From Acidocella sp. (GTDB lineage Bacteria; Pseudomonadota; Alphaproteobacteria; Acetobacterales; Acetobacteraceae), in contig JAMFRU010000008.1 of assembly GCA_026224875.1 (NCBI GenBank), forward strand, positions 1 to 64,000: DNA of 64,000 nucleotides, read 5' to 3'. This document shows, one piece after another, positions 15,751 to 23,105 of the stretch (position 1 is its first letter; each line of letters starts with the position of its first letter). The position numbers and the translations under genes were made by a program. A model generated the notes under the pieces. That model searched no databases. It saw nothing but the letters and a program-made list of their open reading frames with translations, and was not told the origin of the DNA.

Positions 15751-16455
15751 TTACTCCCCGGCGGCGGTGATGGCTTTCAGCATGGCCTGCACGCCGGCGG
15801 CGGGGCCGTCGGCATGGTTCCACACCGCACCGACCACGGCCAGAAATTCAGCACCTGCCTGCACCAGCGGGGCGCAATTTTCCGCCGTGATGCCGCCGAT
15901 GGCGACACAGGGTATCTCCATCGTCTCGGCCCATAGCTTGAGCGTCTCGATTTCCGCCATTTCGGGCGGTTCCTTGGTGGTGGTGGCATAGAACGCGCCG
16001 AAGGCGACGTAGTCGGCCCCGGCCTCGCCGGCTTCCATGGCGAGGTGGCGGGAGTTGTGGCAGGTGACGCCGAGCATCAGATCGCCCAGGATTTTGCGGG
16101 CGTCTTTGATCGCCATATCGGTCTGGCCGACATGGGCGCCGTCGCAGCCTGATTTTTTCGCGAGGTCCGGGCGGTCGTTGAGGATGAAGGCGACATCGCG
16201 TTTCTGGACGATGGGGCGCAGGCGGTCGATGGTTTTCAGGAGAATGTCGTCGGACACGTCTTTGAGGCGCAGCTGCACGGCCGAGATATCGCCGGCGTCT
16301 AGGGCAGCGGCAAGCTGGTCCTCGAATTTTTCGGGGAGAATCGGCGGGGTGATGAGGTAGAGGCGGCAGTCGGTGTCGGGCAAGACGATATCCTTGGGCG
16401 GGGGAGCTATAGATGCACGCTTTTGCGGGCATGACGGGGTAGGGCGGGCATCCAT
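15751..16455 (-). CDS. thiE: thiamine phosphate synthase
   Basis: Joins HMP pyrophosphate and thiazole phosphate to give thiamine monophosphate. TIM-barrel motifs are visible: CRLYLITPP at the start of the fold, [28 protein letters not shown] and [10 protein letters not shown]. The first 30 residues before CRLYL are extra compared with the family, and a TTG at about codon 24 (DIVLPDT) is a possible real start. I see no TPP riboswitch upstream; instead a 19-bp tandem repeat sits directly before the ATG. Confidence 0.88.
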   Translation of the reverse strand: MDARPTPSCPQKRASIAPPPKDIVLPDTDCRLYLITPPILPEKFEDQLAAALDAGDISAVQLRLKDVSDDILLKTIDRLRPIVQKRDVAFILNDRPDLAKKSGCDGAHVGQTDMAIKDARKILGDLMLGVTCHNSRHLAMEAGEAGADYVAFGAFYATTTKEPPEMAEIETLKLWAETMEIPCVAIGGITAENCAPLVQAGAEFLAVVGAVWNHADGPAAGVQAMLKAITAAGE

Positions 16456-16493
16456 AGTCTTTACAGGCTATAAAAGTCTTTACAGGCTATAAA
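16456..16493 (-). repeat. two 19-bp tandem repeats in the thiE leader
   Basis: The unit agtctttacaggctataaa occurs twice in direct succession, starting at 16456 and 16475. It begins next to the thiE ATG and ends at the T-run of the aldolase terminator. It may be simple replication slippage. Confidence 0.7.
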
Positions 16494-16520
16494 AAGTTTC
16501 GGGGGCCGAAGCCCCCGAAA
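16491..16520 (-). terminator. Rho-independent terminator after fbaB
   Basis: Read on the minus strand: a ten-base-pair stem (tttcgggggc / gcccccgaaa) closed by a TTCG tetraloop, followed by a run of five T. It lies 24 bases after the aldolase stop and separates it from thiE. Confidence 0.9.
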
Positions 16521-16543
16521 TCACTGCAACAAGTGCGAAAAAC

Positions 16544-17458
16544 TTACGCCTTGTTGAGATAGATATCGATAATCTTCTGCAACATTACCAGCGCCTCTTC
16601 ACGCGGGCGCTGGAACGTGTTGCGGCCGATGATCGAGCCATTGGCGCCACCATCGCGCAGGCCGCGCACTTCGTCGTACAGCCCGTCGAGGCTCTTGGCC
16701 TCGCCGCCCGAGAACACCACGATACGCTTGCCGGCGAAGCAGGATTGCACGACATGCGCCACGCGTTTGGCCATGGTCGAGGCATCGAAGCCCTCGTAGG
16801 ATTTTTTCGCGGCTTCCAGTGAGATCACATCGGTCGGCGGCTTCACCTTGATGATGTGGGCGCCAAGCAAAGCGGCCATATGCGCGGCATAGGCGCAGAT
16901 GTCCAAGGCGGTTTCGGCTTTTTTGTCGAGGTTCGGGCCGCGCGGGTAGGACCAGATCACCACGGCGAGGCCCGCGGCTTTGGCTTCCTCGGCGATCTCG
17001 CGGATTTCTTCGATCAGCTGAAAGGCGAATTCGGAGCCCGGATAGATGGTGAAGCCGACGGCCGAGCAGCCCAGGCGCAAAGCGTCATTCACCGAGCCGG
17101 TGAGGGCCTGGTCTTTATCCACGGCCAGCGAGTTGGAGGAGTTGAGCTTGAGGATGGTCGGGATCTGCCCCGCGAAGGTGGAGGCGCCCATTTCCAGCAT
17201 GCCGAGCGGGGCGGCGTAGGCCGAGAGCCCGGCGTCGATTGCCAGCTGGTAGTGGTAGAACGGGTCGTAGGCCGGGGGGTTGGGGGCGAAGGAGCGGGCC
17301 GGCCCATGCTCGAAACCCTGGTCCACGGGCAGAATAACCAGTTTGCCCGTGCCGCGCAGTTTGCCTGCCATGAGGATACGCGCCAGGTTGGTCTTGGTGC
17401 CCGGGTTGTCGCTCTCATAATGCGACAGGATTGTCTTCACTGCTTTGGTAATCGCCAT
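16544..17458 (-). CDS. fbaB: class I fructose-bisphosphate aldolase (DhnA/archaeal type)
   Basis: Cleaves fructose-1,6-bisphosphate to DHAP and glyceraldehyde-3-phosphate through a Schiff base. 304 residues of the DhnA (FbaB) family, not the zinc class II type. Motifs: ILPVDQGFEHG near residue 43, VIWSYPRGP, and HIIKVKPPTDV, which holds the Schiff-base lysine. GANGSIIGRNTFQRP is the C-terminal phosphate-binding loop. It is a monocistronic gene with its own terminator; the 165 bases upstream should hold its promoter. Confidence 0.95.
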   Translation of the reverse strand: MAITKAVKTILSHYESDNPGTKTNLARILMAGKLRGTGKLVILPVDQGFEHGPARSFAPNPPAYDPFYHYQLAIDAGLSAYAAPLGMLEMGASTFAGQIPTILKLNSSNSLAVDKDQALTGSVNDALRLGCSAVGFTIYPGSEFAFQLIEEIREIAEEAKAAGLAVVIWSYPRGPNLDKKAETALDICAYAAHMAALLGAHIIKVKPPTDVISLEAAKKSYEGFDASTMAKRVAHVVQSCFAGKRIVVFSGGEAKSLDGLYDEVRGLRDGGANGSIIGRNTFQRPREEALVMLQKIIDIYLNKA

Positions 17459-17623
17459 TGCTATTCTACCCTCGTTGCAAAATCCTGGCGCTTCCTAGCC
17501 CATGGGTTGGTAAATGTCATCCGCATGGGCAGCACTTCGGCACCGTAAGAGCCAGTAAATATGCGCTAATACGGCGGAATCATGGTGCGGGCAGTGGGCC
17601 GGGGGTTAATTTTACCCCGGGGA

Positions 17624-18001
17624 TTACATTTGGTTGAGCCAGGCTTCCAGCCGGCGGGCAGCACCCGGCGCGGCCAGATCTAGTGCCGGGGGGGCTGCGG
17701 GCAGCAAGGCAGCACCTTGGGCTGCTGCATATTCCGCGACCTGATCCCAGGCGGGGCAGGGGGCGAGGATGATGCCGGGCAGGCCTAGCTTCAATCCCTC
17801 CCAGGCGCGGCCTGGAGCATTGGCGCAATCGAGAAACGCGGGGCCGGTGAAATTTGCCGCTGCTAGCAACGCCGCCCACCAACCGGCGCCGGCGTAAAGT
17901 GCCGCACCAGGGGCGGAGAGCAACATCACCGGCCGGTTTTGTGCCTGGGCCAAAGCGATGTGCGGCAGGCCGTGCACGATCGTTGCAGGCGGGTACGGCA
18001 T
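17624..18001 (-). CDS. conserved hypothetical protein
   Basis: 125 residues, Ala/Pro-rich. The order of segments (RPVMLLSAPGAALYAG, then FLDCANAPGRAWEGLKLG and GIILAPC) suggests a small Rossmann-like fold with a short C-terminal helix. I do not recognise a family. It diverges from the zapA operon with 72 bases between starts and is probably single-gene. Plausible as a real gene because its length and composition hold over the whole frame. Confidence 0.6.
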   Translation of the reverse strand: MPYPPATIVHGLPHIALAQAQNRPVMLLSAPGAALYAGAGWWAALLAAANFTGPAFLDCANAPGRAWEGLKLGLPGIILAPCPAWDQVAEYAAAQGAALLPAAPPALDLAAPGAARRLEAWLNQM

Positions 18002-18073
18002 GAAAAATCAGTTATCCACAGTTTGTCGGTCTTGCCTTGACCTTACACGGCGCGGTCGGGTTGAATAGCACCC

Positions 18074-18379
18074 ATGTCCGAGTCGGAATCAGAAGACGAA
18101 ATCCTCGACCGCATTGAAGCGGCCCTGCGCAAAATCGCGGGCGCGCCCGGTGCGGGACGCCTGTTGGAGGGCCATGCTCCTGAAAGCCATGCTTCTGAAA
18201 GCGATGCGCCTGACCGGGATGCGCTGACCGAGAAACTGGATGGGATTATCGCGCGGCTGCGCGATGGGCTGGGCTTATCATCGCGTGGGCTGGATAGCGT
18301 GCCGGCGCGGATTGTCTCGGAAGATGCGCCGCCACCGGATCTGGCGCCGCCCGAGATTTGGCCCGAGCGAGGAGAATAG
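18074..18379 (+). CDS. small acidic protein upstream of zapA
   Basis: 101 residues. The N-terminal half begins SESESEDEILDRIEAALRKIAG and contains an acidic heptad-like stretch (ESHASESDAPDRD), followed by LTEKLDGIIARLRDGLGL, so it is probably helical and coiled. It ends two bases before the zapA start. Alphaproteobacteria often encode a small coiled-coil protein before zapA; this is likely its counterpart and could assist ZapA. Not recognised beyond that. Confidence 0.65.
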   Translation: MSESESEDEILDRIEAALRKIAGAPGAGRLLEGHAPESHASESDAPDRDALTEKLDGIIARLRDGLGLSSRGLDSVPARIVSEDAPPPDLAPPEIWPERGE

Positions 18380-18381
18380 AC

Positions 18382-18708
18382 ATGGCGCATGTAACCATAC
18401 GGGTTAACGGCTATGCCTATACCGTGGGCTGCGAAGACGGGCAGGAGCAGCATCTTACCCAGATGGCGGCCGAAATCGAGCAACGCATCACCAGCATTAA
18501 AGCCATTGGCGGGCAGTCCGGCGAGGCGCGGCTGCTGATGCTGGCGGCTTTGCTGCTGGCCGATGAGCTGCATGACCAGCGCAATAATGCGGCCCCAAAA
18601 TTGCTCGAAGCCGAGCCCGTTAAGCCGGAGACCGGCGAGCGCCGGGCACGTTTGCGCCGTGTCGCCGCAAGGGCCGAAGAAATCGCGGCTGACCTGCTCG
18701 ACAGCTAA
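18382..18708 (+). CDS. zapA: cell division protein ZapA
   Basis: Stabilises the FtsZ ring by cross-linking protofilaments. 108 residues from the ATG at 18382, which has a GAGGAG ribosome-binding site. The N-terminal domain reads VTIRVNGYAYTVGCEDGQE, and the central helix LLMLAALLLADELHDQ forms the tetramer coiled coil. Gene order with the small coiled-coil gene before it and a 6S RNA-like sequence after it is the usual alphaproteobacterial arrangement. Confidence 0.93.
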   Translation: MAHVTIRVNGYAYTVGCEDGQEQHLTQMAAEIEQRITSIKAIGGQSGEARLLMLAALLLADELHDQRNNAAPKLLEAEPVKPETGERRARLRRVAARAEEIAADLLDS

Positions 18709-18739
18709 TCGTTTTACCATTGCGGCCGCCTGCGCGGAG

Positions 18740-18910
18740 GCCTAGATTGGCATTGGAGCTGCCCGGTTCGACAGGTAGCACATCCCCAGGGCCGTTAAGC
18801 ATCTCCCTAGGGAGCTGGCTCTGTCCGGGCTCTTGGCCCGGGTATCTGGCGCCCACCTGCACAAGCAGGCCTTGGGAGGATGTCATAGCCAACGGCCAGG
18901 GCGGCTCCAC
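18740..18910 (+). ncRNA. ssrS: 6S RNA candidate
   Basis: Immediately after zapA is a 170-base stretch that is not coding and folds as a long, interrupted hairpin. The closing stem is 18755-18764 with 18899-18908 (one G-U pair); a second stem is 18780-18785 with 18878-18883. An apical hairpin lies at 18825-18841, and a small hairpin (18856-18860 / 18865-18869) sits on the 3' side of the central bubble, a known feature of proteobacterial 6S RNAs. 6S RNA binds sigma-70 RNA polymerase. Exact ends are uncertain, and the call rests on position and fold, not on a covariance model. Confidence 0.6.
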
Positions 18911-18952
18911 TTTACCCCTGCCGTATCAAATTTCCTATGCTAAAGCGGCAAT

Positions 18953-19354
18953 ATGGCAGGCGGATTCGAATGTTTGAGCGGGTTGTGGAACGGGCAATTC
19001 ACCTATCCACGAAATTTTGAGCCTGAATTTTTTACAGCTGTATTGCTCGAAACATCGGGTAGGCTCGGTGGCTCCACCCAAGAAGTTGCACGTGTTGGCC
19101 GCTCCCGGGGCCTGACATTGTATGCAACCATTCGTGGCGACCGGCACGGCGCCAAGGTGAGTTTTCGTAAGACCTACGAAAGTGAAACGCGCACGCATAG
19201 CGTTTTCTATGAAGGGACCGTAAATGCCGACGGCACCGAGATTGAAGGCCGTTGGAGCGTCCGCGAGAACTGGTCGGGACGCTTCCTGATGCTGCGTGAT
19301 GCCGGCCAATCGCAGGCCATAACGCGACGGATTTCCGAAAAACTCCCTGGTTGA
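18953..19354 (+). CDS. hypothetical protein, small beta-barrel-like
   Basis: 133 residues. GLWNGQFTYP near the N-terminus and alternating beta segments (SVFYEGTVNADGTEIEGRW, then SGRFLMLRD) resemble small lipocalin-like or avidin-like domains: a tryptophan-containing first strand, then G-x-W strands. No signal peptide. Not recognised as a named family. It lies alone between the 6S candidate and ihfB. Confidence 0.6.
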   Translation: MAGGFECLSGLWNGQFTYPRNFEPEFFTAVLLETSGRLGGSTQEVARVGRSRGLTLYATIRGDRHGAKVSFRKTYESETRTHSVFYEGTVNADGTEIEGRWSVRENWSGRFLMLRDAGQSQAITRRISEKLPG

Positions 19355-19432
19355 AACAAAAAAACCGTCTCAACACAAACGTTTATTGACCAAAACCAAG
19401 CATCCTGGCATCCTTGTTACTGGGAGAGCTGC

Positions 19433-19750
19433 ATGACACGTTCGGAACTTATTGCGGGGCTTGCGGAAGACAATCCACATTTGACTGTCGCGGATGTCGA
19501 ACGCATTGTTGCTGCCCTGTTCGATGAGATGACCTCGGCGCTTGCGCGCGGGGAGCGGGTGGAGCTGCGTGGCTTCGGCGCCTTCACCGTTAAACGCCGC
19601 CAGGCCCGCGCCGGGCGCAACCCGCGCACCGGCGAAACCGTCGATGTGGCGCAAAAATCCGTCCCCTTCTTCAAGGCTGGGAAGGAATTGCGCGAGCGGA
19701 TCAACAAAACCGCTGCGGCCCCCGCCGCGAAGAAGAAAACCGCTGAGTAG
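19433..19750 (+). CDS. ihfB: integration host factor subunit beta
   Basis: Half of the IHF heterodimer, which bends DNA and supports sigma-54 promoters, recombination and replication. 105 residues with the HU/IHF fold. [17 protein letters not shown] leads into the beta-arm GRNPRTGE, whose proline intercalates into the minor groove. The Lys/Ala-rich tail (PAAKKKTAE) is longer than in E. coli. In alphaproteobacteria the order ihfB, lapA-like gene, pyrF, trpF is common, and it is found here. Confidence 0.93.
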   Translation: MTRSELIAGLAEDNPHLTVADVERIVAALFDEMTSALARGERVELRGFGAFTVKRRQARAGRNPRTGETVDVAQKSVPFFKAGKELRERINKTAAAPAAKKKTAE

Positions 19751-20030
19751 GTTTTTCAATTATATCAAGCTGATACTCGGCTTTCTGGTTATTGTGGTGC
19801 TGGTGCTGTTTGTGCTGGCCAACCGCAGGCTGGTTACGCTTGGGATGTGGCCGTTCCCGGATGCGCAGGTCTGGCTCGGGCCGGCGATGGTGGCGGGCGT
19901 GGCGGGCGGCTTCATCCTTGGGCTGCTGGCGCATATGCCGCGGCATTTCTCTTTGCGGCGCCGTGCGCGCAATGCCGAAAAGCGCTTAGCACAGCTGACC
20001 CCCGCACAGGATTCCGGTAAAGTCGATTAA
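19743..20030 (+). CDS. LapA-domain membrane protein, probable CTG start
   Basis: About 95 residues: two membrane helices ([19 protein letters not shown] and [20 protein letters not shown]) with the conserved [12 protein letters not shown] segment between, then a basic cytoplasmic tail. LapA/LapB proteins help control lipopolysaccharide assembly in E. coli. No ATG, GTG or TTG lies at the expected start; a CTG at 19743 would begin the protein exactly where family members begin and overlap the ihfB stop. The stop overlaps the pyrF ATG (TAATG). Confidence 0.8.
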   Translation: MSRFFNYIKLILGFLVIVVLVLFVLANRRLVTLGMWPFPDAQVWLGPAMVAGVAGGFILGLLAHMPRHFSLRRRARNAEKRLAQLTPAQDSGKVD

Positions 20031-20716
20031 TGAGCAGAAGACTTATTGCGGCGATCGACACGCCGGAGCTGGACCGGGCAGGCGCTCTTGTGCGCGGGCT
20101 GTCGCCGCATTGCGGGCTGGTGAAGCTGGGGCTGGAGTTTTTTTTGCGGCACGGCCCGGCGGGGTTTGCCGAGGCGGCGCAAGGCCAGCCGATTTTCCTC
20201 GACCTCAAACTGCATGATATTCCCAATACGGTAGCCGGTGCGGTGCGCTCGCTGCTGCCTTTGGGGGCGGAGATGCTCACCATTCATGCCGGAGGCGGGG
20301 CCAAGATGATCGCGGCGGCCGTTGCAGCGGCCGGGACCGCCACGTGGAGCCCCAAAATTCTGGCTGTGACGGTGCTGACCAGCCTGGATGAGGCGGCCCT
20401 TGCCGAGATCGGCGTGGCCGGCGGCCCGGCGCAGCAGGTACTGCGGCTGGCGCGCGTGGCGCTGGATAATGGCGCCGATGGTCTGGTGTGCTCGCCGCAT
20501 GAGATTGCGCTGCTGCGCGACGCGTTCGGCGCCAGGCCCATTTTGGTGGTGCCTGGCATTCGTCCGGCAGGCGCGGCGCTGGGCGATCAGGCACGGGTGA
20601 TGACGCCGGAGCAGGCGGTGAAGGCTGGGGCGGATTACATCGTCGTTGGCCGGCCGATTACCGAGGCGGCGGACCCGGTGGCAGCGGCGGCGGCGATTGC
20701 CGCTTCGATACGATGA
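20030..20716 (+). CDS. pyrF: orotidine 5'-phosphate decarboxylase
   Basis: Last step of UMP synthesis. 228 residues, the usual bacterial size. The catalytic Asp-Lys-x-x-Asp motif is [19 protein letters not shown] and [12 protein letters not shown] are the phosphate-binding loops of the TIM barrel. The ATG overlaps the stop of the LapA-like gene, and its own stop overlaps the trpF ATG (ATGA), so the genes are translated as a coupled set. Confidence 0.97.
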   Translation: MSRRLIAAIDTPELDRAGALVRGLSPHCGLVKLGLEFFLRHGPAGFAEAAQGQPIFLDLKLHDIPNTVAGAVRSLLPLGAEMLTIHAGGGAKMIAAAVAAAGTATWSPKILAVTVLTSLDEAALAEIGVAGGPAQQVLRLARVALDNGADGLVCSPHEIALLRDAFGARPILVVPGIRPAGAALGDQARVMTPEQAVKAGADYIVVGRPITEAADPVAAAAAIAASIR

Positions 20717-21363
20717 GCCCCGTTTCGAAAAAACTGGTCAAAATCTGCGGCATCAACAGTCCCGAGGCGTTTGATGCGGCGGTCGAGGCCGGTGCGGATT
20801 ATCTCGGCTTCGTCTTCTTCCCGGCCTCGCCACGCTATGTCACCCCGATGGATGCCGCTATTCTGTCCGCCCGGCATGAGGGCGCAAAACCATTCCGGGT
20901 CGGGCTGTTCGTCAACCCGGGGTTTGATGAGGTCGATGCGGTTTTGCAGGATATCTCGCTCGATATTCTGCAAATCCACGCCAACCCGTCGCTTATCGCC
21001 GCATTGCGCGACCGTTTCGGCCGGCCCGTATGGCGCCAGCTTGGCGTGACCACAGCCGCGGATTTTCCGGACCCGAAAGAATACGCCGACGGTTTCATCG
21101 TCGAGGCCAAGCCGCCAGCCGGTGCAACAAGGCCGGGCGGTAACGCCGTGCAAGCCGACTGGCCCTTGCTCGCAACATTCCACCCCGCAAAACCTTGGCT
21201 GGTGGCCGGTGGCCTACGTCCGGACAACGTAACCGAAGCGCTGCGCATCACCGGCGCCCCAGGTGTAGACGTCTCCTCAGGCGTAGAAACCGCCCCCGGC
21301 AAAAAATCCCCTGACCTCATCCGCCAATTCATCGCCGCTGCGCGGGCCGAGGGCGTTCGGTAG
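20713..21363 (+). CDS. trpF: phosphoribosylanthranilate isomerase
   Basis: Third dedicated step of tryptophan synthesis. 216 residues with the catalytic cysteine in VKICGI near the N-terminus and the Asp in [11 protein letters not shown] near the C-terminus; SPRYVTP is the conserved substrate loop. In many relatives trpB and trpA follow; here the operon ends in a strong palindrome and the trp genes are not continued. The last two codons and the stop are part of that palindrome. Confidence 0.96.
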   Translation: MSPVSKKLVKICGINSPEAFDAAVEAGADYLGFVFFPASPRYVTPMDAAILSARHEGAKPFRVGLFVNPGFDEVDAVLQDISLDILQIHANPSLIAALRDRFGRPVWRQLGVTTAADFPDPKEYADGFIVEAKPPAGATRPGGNAVQADWPLLATFHPAKPWLVAGGLRPDNVTEALRITGAPGVDVSSGVETAPGKKSPDLIRQFIAAARAEGVR

Positions 21364-21405
21364 GAAAAAGGCCAGGGCAGAGCCCTGGCCTTTTTCCTAC
21401 CGAAC
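21355..21405. terminator. bidirectional terminator, perfect 24-bp arms containing both stop codons
   Basis: Arms 21355-21378 and 21382-21405 are perfect reverse complements around a three-base loop. The arms start with gttcggtag, so trpF and the convergent SGNH hydrolase both end in Val-Arg-stop encoded by the same bases. The GC core (ggccagggc) and A/T tracts make it an efficient terminator in both directions; the same core occurs in palindromic elements A and B. Confidence 0.95.
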
Positions 21406-22161
21406 ATACTCCCGCACGAGCGGCTCCAGGGCTACCGCCATGCGGGCCATGGTGGCGCTGTTGGGGTGCAGTGGCGGGTCTGGTGGGGTTAGGTGGGGGT
21501 CGATGTAATAGGCCGCGTTTATTCGGCCATCGGTTAGGAATAGGGGCGCCAGATCGACGAAGGTGACATGCGGGCTGCCGGCGTAGGCGCGGGCGAGGGC
21601 GGCGTTGGTGGTTGCGGTTTGCTCGTCCACCCAGGCGGAGCGGATGGAGGGCAGCACGCCGATGAGTACGATATGCGCGCCCGGCAGGCGCTTATGTGTC
21701 ATGCGCACTACGGATTCGATGCCGGGCACGGTCATTTCCGCATTCCAATGCACATGGCCGAAATTATTCGCGCCGATCAGAATGATCGCGAGCTGCGGGT
21801 GCAGCCCGGCCACCTGGCCGTGGCCGAGCCGCCAGATCAGGCTGGCCGTGGTATCGCCGCGAAAGCCGAAATCCAGCGCGTTGTAGGGGCCGTAATACTG
21901 CTCCCAGACGGGCAGGTAATTATCGTAGCCATGGCCGCCCGGGTATTGCCAGAACTGCGAGATCGAGTCGCCTAGCCAGATTATTTTGGCATTCGGGGTT
22001 TCGCGCGCCTGGTTCAGGGTCAGCTCCCAGCGCTCGTGCCACCAGGGCAGGGCCAGCCGGTCGATCGGTGCTTCGGCCATGTTGGTGGTTGCCCAGGCCG
22101 CTTGGGGCAGCGTGCCGGGCAGCAGCAGGAGCAGGGCAGCGAGGAGCAGTTTACGCATCAT
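21397..22161 (-). CDS. SGNH/GDSL-family secreted hydrolase
   Basis: About 254 residues with a signal peptide (MRKLLLAALLLLLPGTLPQA). Esterase motifs: WLGDSISQFW (nucleophile Ser), FRGDTTA, LIGANNFG with its Asn, and DPHLTPP with the Asp and His. It is similar in layout to periplasmic lysophospholipase or acetylesterase-type hydrolases that act on lipids or sugar acetyl groups. The ATG at 22161 overlaps the uppP stop as ATGA, so it is translated with uppP and may act on an envelope glycan or lipid. Confidence 0.82.
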   Translation of the reverse strand: MMRKLLLAALLLLLPGTLPQAAWATTNMAEAPIDRLALPWWHERWELTLNQARETPNAKIIWLGDSISQFWQYPGGHGYDNYLPVWEQYYGPYNALDFGFRGDTTASLIWRLGHGQVAGLHPQLAIILIGANNFGHVHWNAEMTVPGIESVVRMTHKRLPGAHIVLIGVLPSIRSAWVDEQTATTNAALARAYAGSPHVTFVDLAPLFLTDGRINAAYYIDPHLTPPDPPLHPNSATMARMAVALEPLVREYVR

Positions 22162-22991
22162 ATGTGCAGCAATAGCAGCACAAAACTGCCCGTGCCGAAA
22201 GCCGCGCAATACCAGGCGAAGGGCCGTAAAGCCCAGGTATCGTGGCTCTTGAAGTAACGCATGAGGAAACCCGTGCTGGCAAAGGCGACGATGCCCGCCA
22301 CCACTGCTGCCAGCAGCGACATGCCGAACAGCGCATGCAGCTCGTGGTTATGGATCAACTTGGGCACTTCACCGAGCCCGGCCGCGAGAATTGCCGGTGT
22401 GCCGATGAGGAAGGAGAATTTGGCGGCACCTTCATGGTCGATGCCGCGGTACAGCGCGCCCACCATGGCGGCACCGGAGCGCGAGAGGCCGGGCAAGAAG
22501 GCCAGGCATTGGAACAGGCCGATGACCAGGGCGTCCTTGTAGTCCATTTCGCCGCCGCGCAGGGTTTTGCCGCGAAACCGCTCGCTGAGCAGCAGCATGG
22601 CCGCGTTGAGGACGAGAAATACGCAGGCCAGCAACGGCGCGCCAAATAAATGCGTCAGCGGCTTTTTCAGCAGCACGCCCACGACGATGAGCGGCAGGGT
22701 GGCCACGATCAGCTTGCCGAGCACGGCGCGGGCCGCCACCGTCTGCGCCTCATAGCCACGGCCGAGCGCGCCGGAGATGATCGAGGTCCAGTCCTTCGAG
22801 AAATAGGCGAACAGCCCGACTGCTGTGCCGAGATGCAGCATCACCAGAAACGGCAGGAACCCCGGCCCCTTTTGGTCGATGCCCCAATGCAGCAGGGCCG
22901 GCACGATAACCGCATGCCCCAGGCTGCTGACGGGGAATAATTCCGTAGCTCCCTGCAGAATGGCGAACAGGACGGCATGCAATAAATCCAT
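22158..22991 (-). CDS. uppP: undecaprenyl-diphosphatase UppP (BacA)
   Basis: Dephosphorylates undecaprenyl pyrophosphate at the outer face of the inner membrane, recycling the carrier for cell-wall synthesis. 277 residues with eight or so membrane helices. Signature motifs are present: QGATELFPVSSLGHAV near residue 13 (Glu and Ser of the active site) and LPGLSRSGAAM with its Arg at about residue 180. An AGGAG ribosome-binding site lies seven bases before the ATG. It is co-transcribed with the SGNH hydrolase. Confidence 0.95.
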   Translation of the reverse strand: MDLLHAVLFAILQGATELFPVSSLGHAVIVPALLHWGIDQKGPGFLPFLVMLHLGTAVGLFAYFSKDWTSIISGALGRGYEAQTVAARAVLGKLIVATLPLIVVGVLLKKPLTHLFGAPLLACVFLVLNAAMLLLSERFRGKTLRGGEMDYKDALVIGLFQCLAFLPGLSRSGAAMVGALYRGIDHEGAAKFSFLIGTPAILAAGLGEVPKLIHNHELHALFGMSLLAAVVAGIVAFASTGFLMRYFKSHDTWALRPFAWYCAAFGTGSFVLLLLHI

Positions 22992-23105
22992 GATTACTCC
23001 TAAGGTCGCTGGACCGGCGCGTTGTTCGCTGCATTGCAGAATTTTCCCGTGGCGTTAAGCCAGGGGGATGCGGAATTGCCGAAATCTTAATGTGTGGGGC
23101 CCGGC

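Noticed and set aside
16440-16500. TPP riboswitch upstream of thiE
   Set aside because: The leader is under 40 bases, made of a tandem repeat, and lacks the conserved CUGAGA and ACCUGA-type segments.
18755-18908. Signal recognition particle RNA as an alternative to 6S RNA
   Set aside because: The conserved apical GGAAG-type loop of SRP RNA is absent.
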